DNA from: Dactylosporangium vinaceum
Lineage (GTDB): Bacteria; Actinomycetota; Actinomycetes; Mycobacteriales; Micromonosporaceae
NCBI RefSeq assembly: GCF_019904175.1
Contig: NZ_CP061913.1
Coordinates: 9,176,001-9,240,000 of the forward strand
Direction of reading: 5' to 3'
Length of the DNA stretch: 64,000 nt
Shown here: piece after piece, positions 7,343 to 15,938 of the stretch
How positions within the stretch are numbered: the first letter of the stretch is position 1
Layout of the letters: each line of letters begins with the position of its first letter
The notes under the pieces: model-generated
Database searches by the model: none
Seen by the model: the letters and a program-made list of their open reading frames with translations, nothing else
What the model was told of the DNA's origin: nothing
Made by a program: the position numbers and the translations under genes

Positions 7343-10330
7343 TCAGTCCGCCGGGTCGAGGTCGGCGGCCAGGAGCTCCTCCAGCGCGGCGGCGAGCTGT
7401 TCGACGGTGGTGTTGACGAACAGCAGGGACAGCGGGACCTCGATGTCGAAGGCGGTGCGCAGCCGGGCGGCCACGCGGGCGGCGAGCACCGAGTGGCCGC
7501 CGATGGCGAAGAACTCGTCGTGTACGCCGACCCGCTCCACGCCCAGCACCTCGGACCAGATGCCGGCCACGTACTCCTCCGCCGTGCTCCGCGGCGCCGT
7601 GTACCCGGGCGCGGCCGGGGCGGGCGTGGGCAGGGCGGCCCGGTCGAGCTTGCCGTTGGGGGTCAAGGGCAGTCCTTCGAGGAAGGTGAAAGCGGACGGC
7701 AGCATGTATGCCGGCAGCGTGCGGGCCAGCTGCGCGCGCAGTGCGGCGTCGGGTGGGCGGGGGCCCTGAGGAAGTACGAGATAGGCCTGGATCTGGGCTT
7801 GTCGCACTGTGACGGCGGCCCGGGCCACGCCCGGGAGGGACTCGAGGGCCGACTCGATCTCGCCGAGTTCGATGCGGTGGCCGCGGATCTTGACCTGGTT
7901 GTCGGCGCGGCCCCGAAACTCCAGGCGGCCGTCGGGGCGCCAGCGGACCAGGTCGCCGGTGCGGTAGAGGCGCGACCCCGGCGTGCCCCACGGGTCGGGC
8001 GCGAAGCGGTCGGCGGTCAGGCCCGGGCGGCGCAGGTAGCCGCGGGCCAGGCCCACGCCGCCGATGTGCAGCTCCCCCACCACGCCGATCGGCACCGGGC
8101 GGCCGGCCGCGTCCAGGACGTGCAGCGTGTTGCCGGCCAGCGGGGTGCCGATGTGGTTGTCACCGTCGAGCTCGCGCATCGCCGACCAGATCGTGGTCTC
8201 GGTGGGGCCGTACATGTTGAACAGCCGCCGCACCCGCCCGTGCAGCGCCTGGACCAGCTCGGCCGGCACCGCCTCGCCACCCACGAGCGCTGTCACGTCC
8301 GGCGCGCGGAAGCCCGCGTCGAGCAGCAGCCGCCAGCCCGCGGGCACGGCCTGGACGTGGGTCACCCCGTGCCGGCGGATCAGGTCGCACAGGTCGTAGC
8401 CGTCCTTGCTGCCCGCGATGACGACCCGCCCGCCGGTCGCGACGGGCAGCAGCATCTCCAGGAGCGAGATGTCGAACGCGGGGCTCGTCTGGTGCAGCCA
8501 CACGTCGCCCGGGCCGCTGCCGAGGCGATCGGCGACGGCGTCGATGAGGTTGCGCAGCGCGCGGTGCTCGACCTGTACGCCTTTCGGGCGGCCGGTCGAG
8601 CCGGAGGTGTAGATCGTGTAGGCGACGTCGGCCGGCTCCGGAGGGTCGGACGGGGCCGGCGGGGCCGGCGCGCCGGGCGGCGGGAAACTCAACGGCGTGG
8701 CCCGCGCGTCGCCGAGCACGAACTGCCGCCGCTCCTCGGGGTGGTCCGGGTCCAGGGGCAGGAACCCGGCCCCGGCCTTGAGCACGCCCCACACGGCGAC
8801 GTGCAGCTCCAGCGAGCGTTCCAGGCCGATCGCCACCAGCGAGCCGCGCCCGATCCCGGCCGCCCGCAGCGACCCGGCGACCCGATCGGACCGGGCGTCC
8901 AGCTCGGCGTAGGTGAGCGACTCGTCGAGGAACACCAGCGCGGTGTCGGACCCGCTGCGGGCCACCTGGGCCCGGAACAGCTCGAGCACGGTGCCCGGAG
9001 CACCGGGATCGGGCCCGCGCCCGAAGCGCTCGACGGCCGCCAGCGCGGCCGGCGGCAGGACCGGCAGCGCGTGCAGCCGCTGCTCCGGGTCGGCGACGGC
9101 CGCGCCGAGCAGCAGCGCGAAACTGTCGGCGAGCCGCCCGATCGTGGCGGCGTCGAAGAGCTCGGTGCTGTAGTACAGCCAGATCTCCAGGTCGTCGCCG
9201 GTGTCGACGACCTCGCAGTCGAGGTCCATCTTCGCGGTGCCGTTGCCGAACTGCCCGCGTCGCGTGCCGGGGAGCAGGTTGAAGCCGGCCTGGTACAGCG
9301 CCGGCCGCGACAGGTCCCGCGCGGGCTGCAGCGCCTCGACGAGCTTCTCGAACGGCACGTCCTGATGGTCGAGCGCGTCCAGGACGGTGCCGCGGACCCG
9401 GACCAGCAGCTCGCGGAAGGTGGGGTCGCCGCCGAGGTCGGTCCGCAGCACCAGCAGGTTTGTCAGCATGCCGATGACCGGGACCAGCTCGGGCCGGTCG
9501 CGCCCGGCGACAGGGGTGCCGACGACGATGTCGGTGTGCCCGCAGAGCCGGCTCAGCAGGGCGCAGTACCCGGCCAGCAGCGCCATGAACAGCGTCGCAC
9601 CGTGCCGCTGGGCCAGCAGCCGCAGGCCCTTGCCGACGGCCGGCGGCAGCACCAGGCGGTGCTCGTCACCGGCGTGGCTGCGCCGGGCCGGGCGCGGCCG
9701 GTCGGTCGGCAGGCCGATGTCCGCGGGAGCACCGACGAGCCGGGCCCGCCAGTGCTCGAGGCTCGCGCCGGCGAACTGCTGCCGCTGCCAGACGGCGTAG
9801 TCGGCGTACTGGATCGGCAGGTCCGGCAGCCGCGCCGGGCGCCCCTCGCCGAGCGCCGCGTAGCACTCCATGAGCTCGGCGTCGAAGTTGCCCGCCGAGT
9901 AGCCGTCGAACACCGCGTGGTGGATGACGTGCACCAGCCGCCAGTCGTCGTCGGCCAGCCGCACCAGCCGGGCCCGCCACAGGGGTGCCCGGTCGAGCGG
10001 CAGCGGCTCCCGCGCGTCGGCCCGGGCGATCCGCGCGAACTCGGCCTCGCGCCGCTGCGCCGGGACCGGGCCGAGGTCGGACCGGGCGATGGAGCACGCC
10101 GGCGCAGCCTCGATGACCTGCATGAGCTGCCCGTCCTGGACCGCAAGTGCCGTGCGCAGCGCCTCGTGACGCCGCACGACCGCGGCGAAGGCCCGCTCGA
10201 GCCGGTCGGGATCGATCCGGCCGGGCAGGAGCGTGAGCACGTTCAGGTTGTACGGCGCCACGCCGGGGTCGAGCTGGGCCAGGAACCACAGCCGCTCCTG
10301 CGCGAACGACGCCGGGAAGCTGTAGCTCAT
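7343..10330 (-). CDS. NRPS module C-A-T, predicted to add glycine
   Basis: This 995-residue single module has a condensation domain (about 1-430, HHAVFDG near residue 138), an adenylation domain (about 450-900, core YTSGSTGRPKG near 575) and a carrier domain (GGHSV, Ser near 945). Aligning the A domain by eye to GrsA gives the code D-I-L-Q-L-G-M-I-W plus the usual Lys, which matches the well-known glycine code DILQLG(L/M)IWK. There is no TE or epimerase, so the chain must pass to another protein. The ATG overlaps the mbtH stop (ATGA) and defines the start. It is the last gene of the minus-strand operon and likely hands its chain to the first plus-strand module. Confidence 0.95.
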   Translation of the reverse strand: MSYSFPASFAQERLWFLAQLDPGVAPYNLNVLTLLPGRIDPDRLERAFAAVVRRHEALRTALAVQDGQLMQVIEAAPACSIARSDLGPVPAQRREAEFARIARADAREPLPLDRAPLWRARLVRLADDDWRLVHVIHHAVFDGYSAGNFDAELMECYAALGEGRPARLPDLPIQYADYAVWQRQQFAGASLEHWRARLVGAPADIGLPTDRPRPARRSHAGDEHRLVLPPAVGKGLRLLAQRHGATLFMALLAGYCALLSRLCGHTDIVVGTPVAGRDRPELVPVIGMLTNLLVLRTDLGGDPTFRELLVRVRGTVLDALDHQDVPFEKLVEALQPARDLSRPALYQAGFNLLPGTRRGQFGNGTAKMDLDCEVVDTGDDLEIWLYYSTELFDAATIGRLADSFALLLGAAVADPEQRLHALPVLPPAALAAVERFGRGPDPGAPGTVLELFRAQVARSGSDTALVFLDESLTYAELDARSDRVAGSLRAAGIGRGSLVAIGLERSLELHVAVWGVLKAGAGFLPLDPDHPEERRQFVLGDARATPLSFPPPGAPAPPAPSDPPEPADVAYTIYTSGSTGRPKGVQVEHRALRNLIDAVADRLGSGPGDVWLHQTSPAFDISLLEMLLPVATGGRVVIAGSKDGYDLCDLIRRHGVTHVQAVPAGWRLLLDAGFRAPDVTALVGGEAVPAELVQALHGRVRRLFNMYGPTETTIWSAMRELDGDNHIGTPLAGNTLHVLDAAGRPVPIGVVGELHIGGVGLARGYLRRPGLTADRFAPDPWGTPGSRLYRTGDLVRWRPDGRLEFRGRADNQVKIRGHRIELGEIESALESLPGVARAAVTVRQAQIQAYLVLPQGPRPPDAALRAQLARTLPAYMLPSAFTFLEGLPLTPNGKLDRAALPTPAPAAPGYTAPRSTAEEYVAGIWSEVLGVERVGVHDEFFAIGGHSVLAARVAARLRTAFDIEVPLSLLFVNTTVEQLAAALEELLAADLDPAD

Positions 10331-10503
10331 CGGCGCAGGCTGCGGGGGCGCATGTCGGTCCAGACCTCGTCGATGTGGGCCAGGCAGTCCTCCTTCGGCC
10401 CGGCGAACCCGTCCTCGTGCCAGCCGGCGGGCACCGGGTCGGCGGCGGGCCAGATGGAGTACTGCTCCTCGTCGTTGCGCACGACCCTGTACTGCTCCGT
10501 CAC
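10327..10503 (-). CDS. MbtH-like NRPS chaperone
   Basis: This 58-residue protein begins MTEQYRVVRNDEEQYSIW and contains the MbtH signature residues: NDEEQYSIWP, then PAGW, then GPKEDCLAHIDEVWTDMRP. MbtH-like proteins bind adenylation domains and support their folding and activity, so this one probably serves several A domains of the cluster. It starts with GTG whose bases overlap the PKS stop (GTGA), and its TGA overlaps the ATG of the next NRPS (ATGA), so it is translationally coupled on both sides. Its small size makes it easy to miss, but the match is clear over its whole length. Confidence 0.96.
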   Translation of the reverse strand: MTEQYRVVRNDEEQYSIWPAADPVPAGWHEDGFAGPKEDCLAHIDEVWTDMRPRSLRR

Positions 10504-13500
10504 TGCGGGCGCTCCAATCGCGGGATGGTCGAGGTGGGCGGCGCCGGGTCCGCGGCCGCCGCACGGACCCGCTCCACCGTGGCGGCCATCCCGGCGATCG
10601 TCGGCGCGTTGAAGACGTCGCGCATCGGCAGGCGCACCGCCAGCCGCTTGCGGACCAGCGCGATGAGCTGCACGGCGACGAGCGAGTTGCCGCCGAGCTC
10701 GAAGAACTCGTCGTCGCGGCCGATCGCGTCCAGGCCGAGCACGTCGCCCCAGATCTGCATCAGCGCCGCCTCCAGCTCACTGGTGACGGTGGCCGCGGTG
10801 CCATCGGCCCGGGCCGCGCCGGGCCGGTCGGCGCCCGCCCCGGTGGCCGCACCCGTGTCCATGCCGGTCTCGACGCTGTGCTGGGTGACCTCGCGGATGT
10901 GCGGGATCAGCTCGTCGAGCGGCACGACAGTGATCGAGACCTGCGCGCCGAGGTCGTTGGCCAGCAGCCGGTGCAGCGCGTCCGCGCCGTCGCTCGGGCG
11001 CATCAGCCGGTCGGCGTCGGCCTCGTCCGGCGGGCGCGCGGCGGCCTGGATCCCGCGGCTGACGGTCGAGGTGACGCTGTCCGGGTCGATGCGCCGCCAC
11101 AGGTAGTCGGTGATGCCGAGGATCTCGGTGCCGTCGTCGTCCATGATGGACAGGTCGGCCGCCACGACCTCGCCGCCGCCGGCGTCGTGGTAGCGCCAGT
11201 GGCTCCACATCCGCTCGCGCAGCGGCCCGCGCACGACGATGCGGCCGTAGCCGATGGGGAGGTACTCCCCGCTCATCTGCCCGAACGACGTGGCCTCGTC
11301 GAGCATCGCCGGGTGCAGGCCCCACGCGGACAGCTCGCCGGCCACGACACCGGCCGCCTCCAGCCGGGCCAGGGCCTCGCTCTGTCCCCTGTGGACGGTC
11401 CGCAGGCTGTGCCAGCGCGAGCCGAACGTGATCAGGCCGGAGTTGGACACGTCGCTGAGGCCCTGGACCTCGCGCACGGCCAGCGAGCACCGGGCCCGCA
11501 CGCCGGCCAGGTCGGCCGTCGGCGCGGTGCCCGGGTCGGCCCAGGCCGCGCTCCCCCGCACGTGCACCCGCTGGATGCCGGCGGCCAGGCTGCGCACCTC
11601 GAAGTCGAGCCCGTCGGTGTTGGGCGCGAACGTGACCCGCAGCTCGACGGCCGTGTCGTCGGGGACGGCCAGCCACTCGACGAACGCGACGTCGCGCAGC
11701 TCCACCACCAGCCCGGGCCGGGTCGCCGGCGCGACGGCCGTGAACGCCCGCCGGGCCAGCTCGAGGTAGCCGGTGCCGGGCATCAGCGGAGTGTCCATCA
11801 GCCGGTGCTCGCCGAGCACCCACTGCGTCCGCGGGAGCACGACCGCGCTGCACCACGGCAGCCGGTCGGCGTCACCCGCGTGCAGGGCGGTGAGCATCGG
11901 GTGCTCGATCGGGCTGACCCGCTCGCCGCGCTGCAGACCGCGGAACGCCTCGGGCGCGGCGACCTCGGCCGACATGCCGACCTCGGCCCAGCCGCTCCAG
12001 TCGATGGACACGACCCGGGTCCGCCAGCCGTGGGCGCTGTGCGCGTAGGCGTCCAGGAAGCTGTTGGCCGCGCAGTAGTCGACCTGGCCGAAGCCGCCGG
12101 CCATCCCGGCGACCGACGAGCAGATGGCGACGAAGTCCAGGTCGAGGTCGCCGAAGACGGCGTGCAGGGCGAGCGGGCCGAGGACCTTCGGGGCCAGCAC
12201 CGACTCGGCCGTCGCCCTGGTCTTGATCTCGGTCATGCCGCCGCCCGGGACGCCGGCGGTGTGCACGATCCCGTCGATCCGGCCGAACCGGGCGAGCGTC
12301 GCCTCGCGCAGCCGGTGCAGGTCGGCCGGGCGGGTGACGTCGGCCGCGAGCACCAGGACCTCGGCGCCGGCCGCCTCCATCCGGCCGATCGCGCTGATCG
12401 CCCGCCCGGTCCGGTCGATGGTGCCGTGCACGTCGACGTAGGCGCTCCACTCGGCGCGCGGCGGCAGGTCGGAGCGGGAGGCGAGGACGAGCCGCGCCCG
12501 GACCCGCCGGGCCAGGTCCTCGGCGACGGTGATGCCGATGCCGCCGAGCCCGCCGGTGATGACGTACACGCCGCCGTCGCGCAGCCCGGCCGCGGCGTCG
12601 TCGGGGGCCGGCACGTGGGCCTGGGCGTTGCCCTCCAGCCAGCGCCGCCCGCCGCGGTAGGCGACGAGCTCGTCGCCGCGGGGCGCCAGCAGGGCCGCCA
12701 CCGGGTCCACCCGCGCGTCGATGTCGATCTGGCGGGTGGTCAGCCACGGCGCTTCGAGGGGGCCGACCCGCACGACACCGGCGACCGTCGCGTGCTCGGG
12801 CCGCAGGCAGTCGCCCCCGATGACCGCGAGCGCGCCGGCGGTGAGCACGTCGAGGTGCACAGGCGCGGCCGGCTGGGTCGCGGCGATCGCCTGGACCAGG
12901 AACAGCAGGCTGAAGAAGCCGAGGTCCTGCGCGGCCCAGGCCCCGTCGGCCCCGGCCGGTGGCGCGGTCGCCGTCCAGGCGTGCACCACCCGCCCGGGCC
13001 GGCCGCGCCGCGCCAGCTCGGCCACGAGCGCGTCGTAGTCCTCGCGTTCGGCCGGGCGGACGGTGAACCCGCCGGGCGCCTCGGCGAACCCGGTGCCGGG
13101 CCGGACCTCGGTCACCGCGACCCCGGCCGCCCGCAGCCCGGCGGCGAGCCCGTCGCTGCCGTCGGTGAGCAGCAGGCAGCTGTCGAAGGGCTCGGACTCG
13201 ACCACCGGCGGGCCGGGGCGCCAGCTCGGCACCTGGAACCACTCGGCGACCGGGCGCTGACCGGCCTTCGGCTGGGCCGGCGCGTAAGGGTCCTCGACGC
13301 CGGCGGTCGGCTCGACCCAGTACCGCTTGCGCTCCCACGGATACGTCGGCAGCGGCACCCGGCGCCCGTCCCCCGCGAGGGCGTCCGCGTCCAGCTCGAT
13401 GCCGGCGACCCACAGCCGGGCCGCGGCGGCCGAGAGCACCCGGAGGTCCCCGCCGTCGCTGTCGGCCGCGGGCAGGCTCGGCACCGGGGGCGCACCCTTC

Positions 13501-15938
13501 GGCGTCTGCGCGCGGGCCAGGTCGGTGAGCGTCCGGCCGGGGCCGCACTCGACGAGCAGCCACTCGCCGTTGCCCAGCAGTGTGGCCACCCCGGCGGCGA
13601 AGGCGACCGGCTCGCGCAGGTGCCGGGTCCAGTAGGCGGCGTCGGTCGCCTGCTCCTCGGTGATCCAGTCGCCGGTGACGCCGGACAGGAACGGGGTGCG
13701 CGGCGCCTGGCGGGGCACGGCCGCGACGGCCGCATGGAAGGCGGCGAGCGCCGGCTCCATCATCGGCGAGTGGAAGGCGTGCGAGGTGTGCAGCGGCGTG
13801 GTGCCGACCCCGGCCGCGGCGAGCGTGGCGGCCAGCTCGTCGACGAGGCTCGTCGGGCCGGACACGACGCACGTCTCGGGCGTGTTGACGGCGGCCACGG
13901 CGACCCCGGGCGGCAGGTGCGGGCGGACTCCTTCGGCGTCGAGGAGCACCGCCAGCATCGAGCCGGGCGGCAGGGCCTGCATCAGCCGGCCGCGGGTGGC
14001 GACCAGGTGCAGCGCGTCGGGGAGCGTGAACACGCCGGCCAGGGTCGCCGCGACGTACTCGCCGATCGAGTGCCCGAGCATCGCGGCCGGCTCGACGCCC
14101 CACGACTGCCAGAGCCGGGCGAGCGCGTAGCCGACGGTGAACAGGGCCGGCTGGGCCAGGGCGGTCTGCCGGAGCTGGTCGTCCTGGCCGGTCGCGTGCA
14201 GCAGGACCCGCAGGTCGAGGCCGAGCGGCTCGCGCAGCACGCCGGCGCACTCGTCGACGGCGGCCCGGTAGACCGGCTCGGTCGCGTAGAGCTCGGCACC
14301 CATCCCCGCGTACTGCGCGCCCTGCCCGGAGAACAGCAGCGCCACCTGGGCCGGGCGCTTCGGGGCGACCGCGCGCACGACCCGGCGGGAGTCGGCCAGC
14401 CCGGCCGCGGCGTCGGCGGTGTCGGTGGCCACGAGCGCGGCCCGGTGCAGCATCCCCTTGCGCCCGACCCGCAGTGTGTGGGCGACGTCGGCCAGGTCGA
14501 GCCCCGGCTGCTCGGCCAGGTGCGCGGCGAGCCGCTCGAGCGCCGCCTGCAGCGCGGTCTCGGTCCGCGCCGACACCTGCAGCACGTGTGCCGGGCGGGA
14601 CGAGCGCGGGCCGGTCGCCGCGGCCGGCGGTGCTTCCAGGACGATGTGCGCGTTGGTACCGCCGATGCCGAACGAGGAGACGCCGGCTCGACGCGGGAGG
14701 TCGCCGGTCTCCCACTTGGTGAGCGTCGCGTTGACGTAGAACGGGCTCGCCGCGAAGTCGATCTTCTCGTTGGGCTTCTCGAAGTGCAGGCTCGGCGGGA
14801 TGAGCCCGTGCTGGACGGCGAGCGCGGCCTTGATGAGCCCGGCGATCCCGGCGGCCGGGCCGAGATGGCCGAAGTTCGTCTTCACCGAGCCGATGCCGCA
14901 CCAGCCCCGCTCGTCGGTGTCCCGGCCGAACACGGTGGCCAGGGCCGCGACCTCGATCGGGTCGCCGAGCGGGGTCGCGGTGCCGTGCGCCTCGACGTAG
15001 GTGACGCTGCGCGGGTCGATGCCGGCGACGCCCTGCGCCTGGGCGATCGCCGCGGCCTGCCCCTCGGCGCTCGGCGCCGAGAAGCCGACCTTCCCGGCGC
15101 CGTCGTTGTTGACCGCGTTGCCGAGCACGACGGCCCGGATGTGGTCGCCGTCCGCGAGGGCGTCGGCGAGCCGCTTGAGCACGACGATCCCGCCGCCGCT
15201 GCCCCAGACGGTCCCGCGGGCGCTCGCGTCGAACACGCGCGAGTGGCCGTCCGGCGACAGCACGCCGTCGTCGTCGTACATGTACCCCCAGGCCGGGGGC
15301 AGTTCGAAGGAGACCCCGCCGGCCAGGGCCATCTCGCACTCGCCGTTGCGCAGGGCCTCGCAGGCCAGGTGGACCGCGACGAGGGAGCTGGAGCACGCGG
15401 TGGACACCGTCATGCTCGGGCCGCGCAGGTTCAGCTTGTACGACACGAGCGTGGCCAGGTAGTGCGGGTGGCTGGCGACCATGATGGCCATGTCACCGGC
15501 GGCCGCGAAGACCCTCGGGTTGCGGCGGATGTTCATCCACTGGTACGCGTCCGAGCCGATGGCACCGTAGACGCCGACCTCGCCGGGGTAGCGCTGCGGG
15601 TCGTAGCCGGCGTCCTCCAGCGCGGTGTGCGACAGCTCCAGGAACGTGCGCTGCTGCGGGTCGCGCAGCTCCGCCTCGCGCGCGCCGATGCTGAAGAACG
15701 CGGCGTCGAACTGGTCCATGCCGTCGAGCAGCGACGCCGCCCGCACGAAGTTCGGGTCGTCGAGCAGGTGCGCGGGCACGCCCCGGGCGAGCTGCTCCTC
15801 CCGGGTCGGGAACTGGACCGACTCGACACCCTGGACGAGGTTGTGCCAGTACTGCCCGAGGTCGGCGGCGCCGGGGAGCCGGCAGGCCATGCCGATGACG
15901 GCGATCGGCTCCACGCCGGCACTCTCGGTGTTGTTCAC
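10500..15938 (-). CDS. Type I PKS module KS-AT-KR-DH-ACP
   Basis: This 1812-residue single module has KS (about 1-430; active Cys near 181 in VSTACSSSL, His in EAHGTATPLGDP, His in KTNFGHLG), AT (about 540-840; GHSIGE near 623 and HAFHS near 720, the malonyl-CoA type), a KR structural half and KR (GGLGGIG near 1131; Ser in CSSVAG and Tyr in DYCAANSF near 1274-1290), a DH-like region (His in LGEHRLMD near 1378; Asp in HPAMLDEA) and ACP (GGNSL near 1750). DH follows KR, the reverse of the usual bacterial order. With no ER, the product unit should be an alpha,beta-unsaturated two-carbon extension. It receives the chain from the upstream NRPS. GTG 15938 has AGGAGA upstream and overlaps the preceding stop. 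Confidence 0.95.
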   Translation of the reverse strand: MNNTESAGVEPIAVIGMACRLPGAADLGQYWHNLVQGVESVQFPTREEQLARGVPAHLLDDPNFVRAASLLDGMDQFDAAFFSIGAREAELRDPQQRTFLELSHTALEDAGYDPQRYPGEVGVYGAIGSDAYQWMNIRRNPRVFAAAGDMAIMVASHPHYLATLVSYKLNLRGPSMTVSTACSSSLVAVHLACEALRNGECEMALAGGVSFELPPAWGYMYDDDGVLSPDGHSRVFDASARGTVWGSGGGIVVLKRLADALADGDHIRAVVLGNAVNNDGAGKVGFSAPSAEGQAAAIAQAQGVAGIDPRSVTYVEAHGTATPLGDPIEVAALATVFGRDTDERGWCGIGSVKTNFGHLGPAAGIAGLIKAALAVQHGLIPPSLHFEKPNEKIDFAASPFYVNATLTKWETGDLPRRAGVSSFGIGGTNAHIVLEAPPAAATGPRSSRPAHVLQVSARTETALQAALERLAAHLAEQPGLDLADVAHTLRVGRKGMLHRAALVATDTADAAAGLADSRRVVRAVAPKRPAQVALLFSGQGAQYAGMGAELYATEPVYRAAVDECAGVLREPLGLDLRVLLHATGQDDQLRQTALAQPALFTVGYALARLWQSWGVEPAAMLGHSIGEYVAATLAGVFTLPDALHLVATRGRLMQALPPGSMLAVLLDAEGVRPHLPPGVAVAAVNTPETCVVSGPTSLVDELAATLAAAGVGTTPLHTSHAFHSPMMEPALAAFHAAVAAVPRQAPRTPFLSGVTGDWITEEQATDAAYWTRHLREPVAFAAGVATLLGNGEWLLVECGPGRTLTDLARAQTPKGAPPVPSLPAADSDGGDLRVLSAAAARLWVAGIELDADALAGDGRRVPLPTYPWERKRYWVEPTAGVEDPYAPAQPKAGQRPVAEWFQVPSWRPGPPVVESEPFDSCLLLTDGSDGLAAGLRAAGVAVTEVRPGTGFAEAPGGFTVRPAEREDYDALVAELARRGRPGRVVHAWTATAPPAGADGAWAAQDLGFFSLLFLVQAIAATQPAAPVHLDVLTAGALAVIGGDCLRPEHATVAGVVRVGPLEAPWLTTRQIDIDARVDPVAALLAPRGDELVAYRGGRRWLEGNAQAHVPAPDDAAAGLRDGGVYVITGGLGGIGITVAEDLARRVRARLVLASRSDLPPRAEWSAYVDVHGTIDRTGRAISAIGRMEAAGAEVLVLAADVTRPADLHRLREATLARFGRIDGIVHTAGVPGGGMTEIKTRATAESVLAPKVLGPLALHAVFGDLDLDFVAICSSVAGMAGGFGQVDYCAANSFLDAYAHSAHGWRTRVVSIDWSGWAEVGMSAEVAAPEAFRGLQRGERVSPIEHPMLTALHAGDADRLPWCSAVVLPRTQWVLGEHRLMDTPLMPGTGYLELARRAFTAVAPATRPGLVVELRDVAFVEWLAVPDDTAVELRVTFAPNTDGLDFEVRSLAAGIQRVHVRGSAAWADPGTAPTADLAGVRARCSLAVREVQGLSDVSNSGLITFGSRWHSLRTVHRGQSEALARLEAAGVVAGELSAWGLHPAMLDEATSFGQMSGEYLPIGYGRIVVRGPLRERMWSHWRYHDAGGGEVVAADLSIMDDDGTEILGITDYLWRRIDPDSVTSTVSRGIQAAARPPDEADADRLMRPSDGADALHRLLANDLGAQVSITVVPLDELIPHIREVTQHSVETGMDTGAATGAGADRPGAARADGTAATVTSELEAALMQIWGDVLGLDAIGRDDEFFELGGNSLVAVQLIALVRKRLAVRLPMRDVFNAPTIAGMAATVERVRAAAADPAPPTSTIPRLERPQ

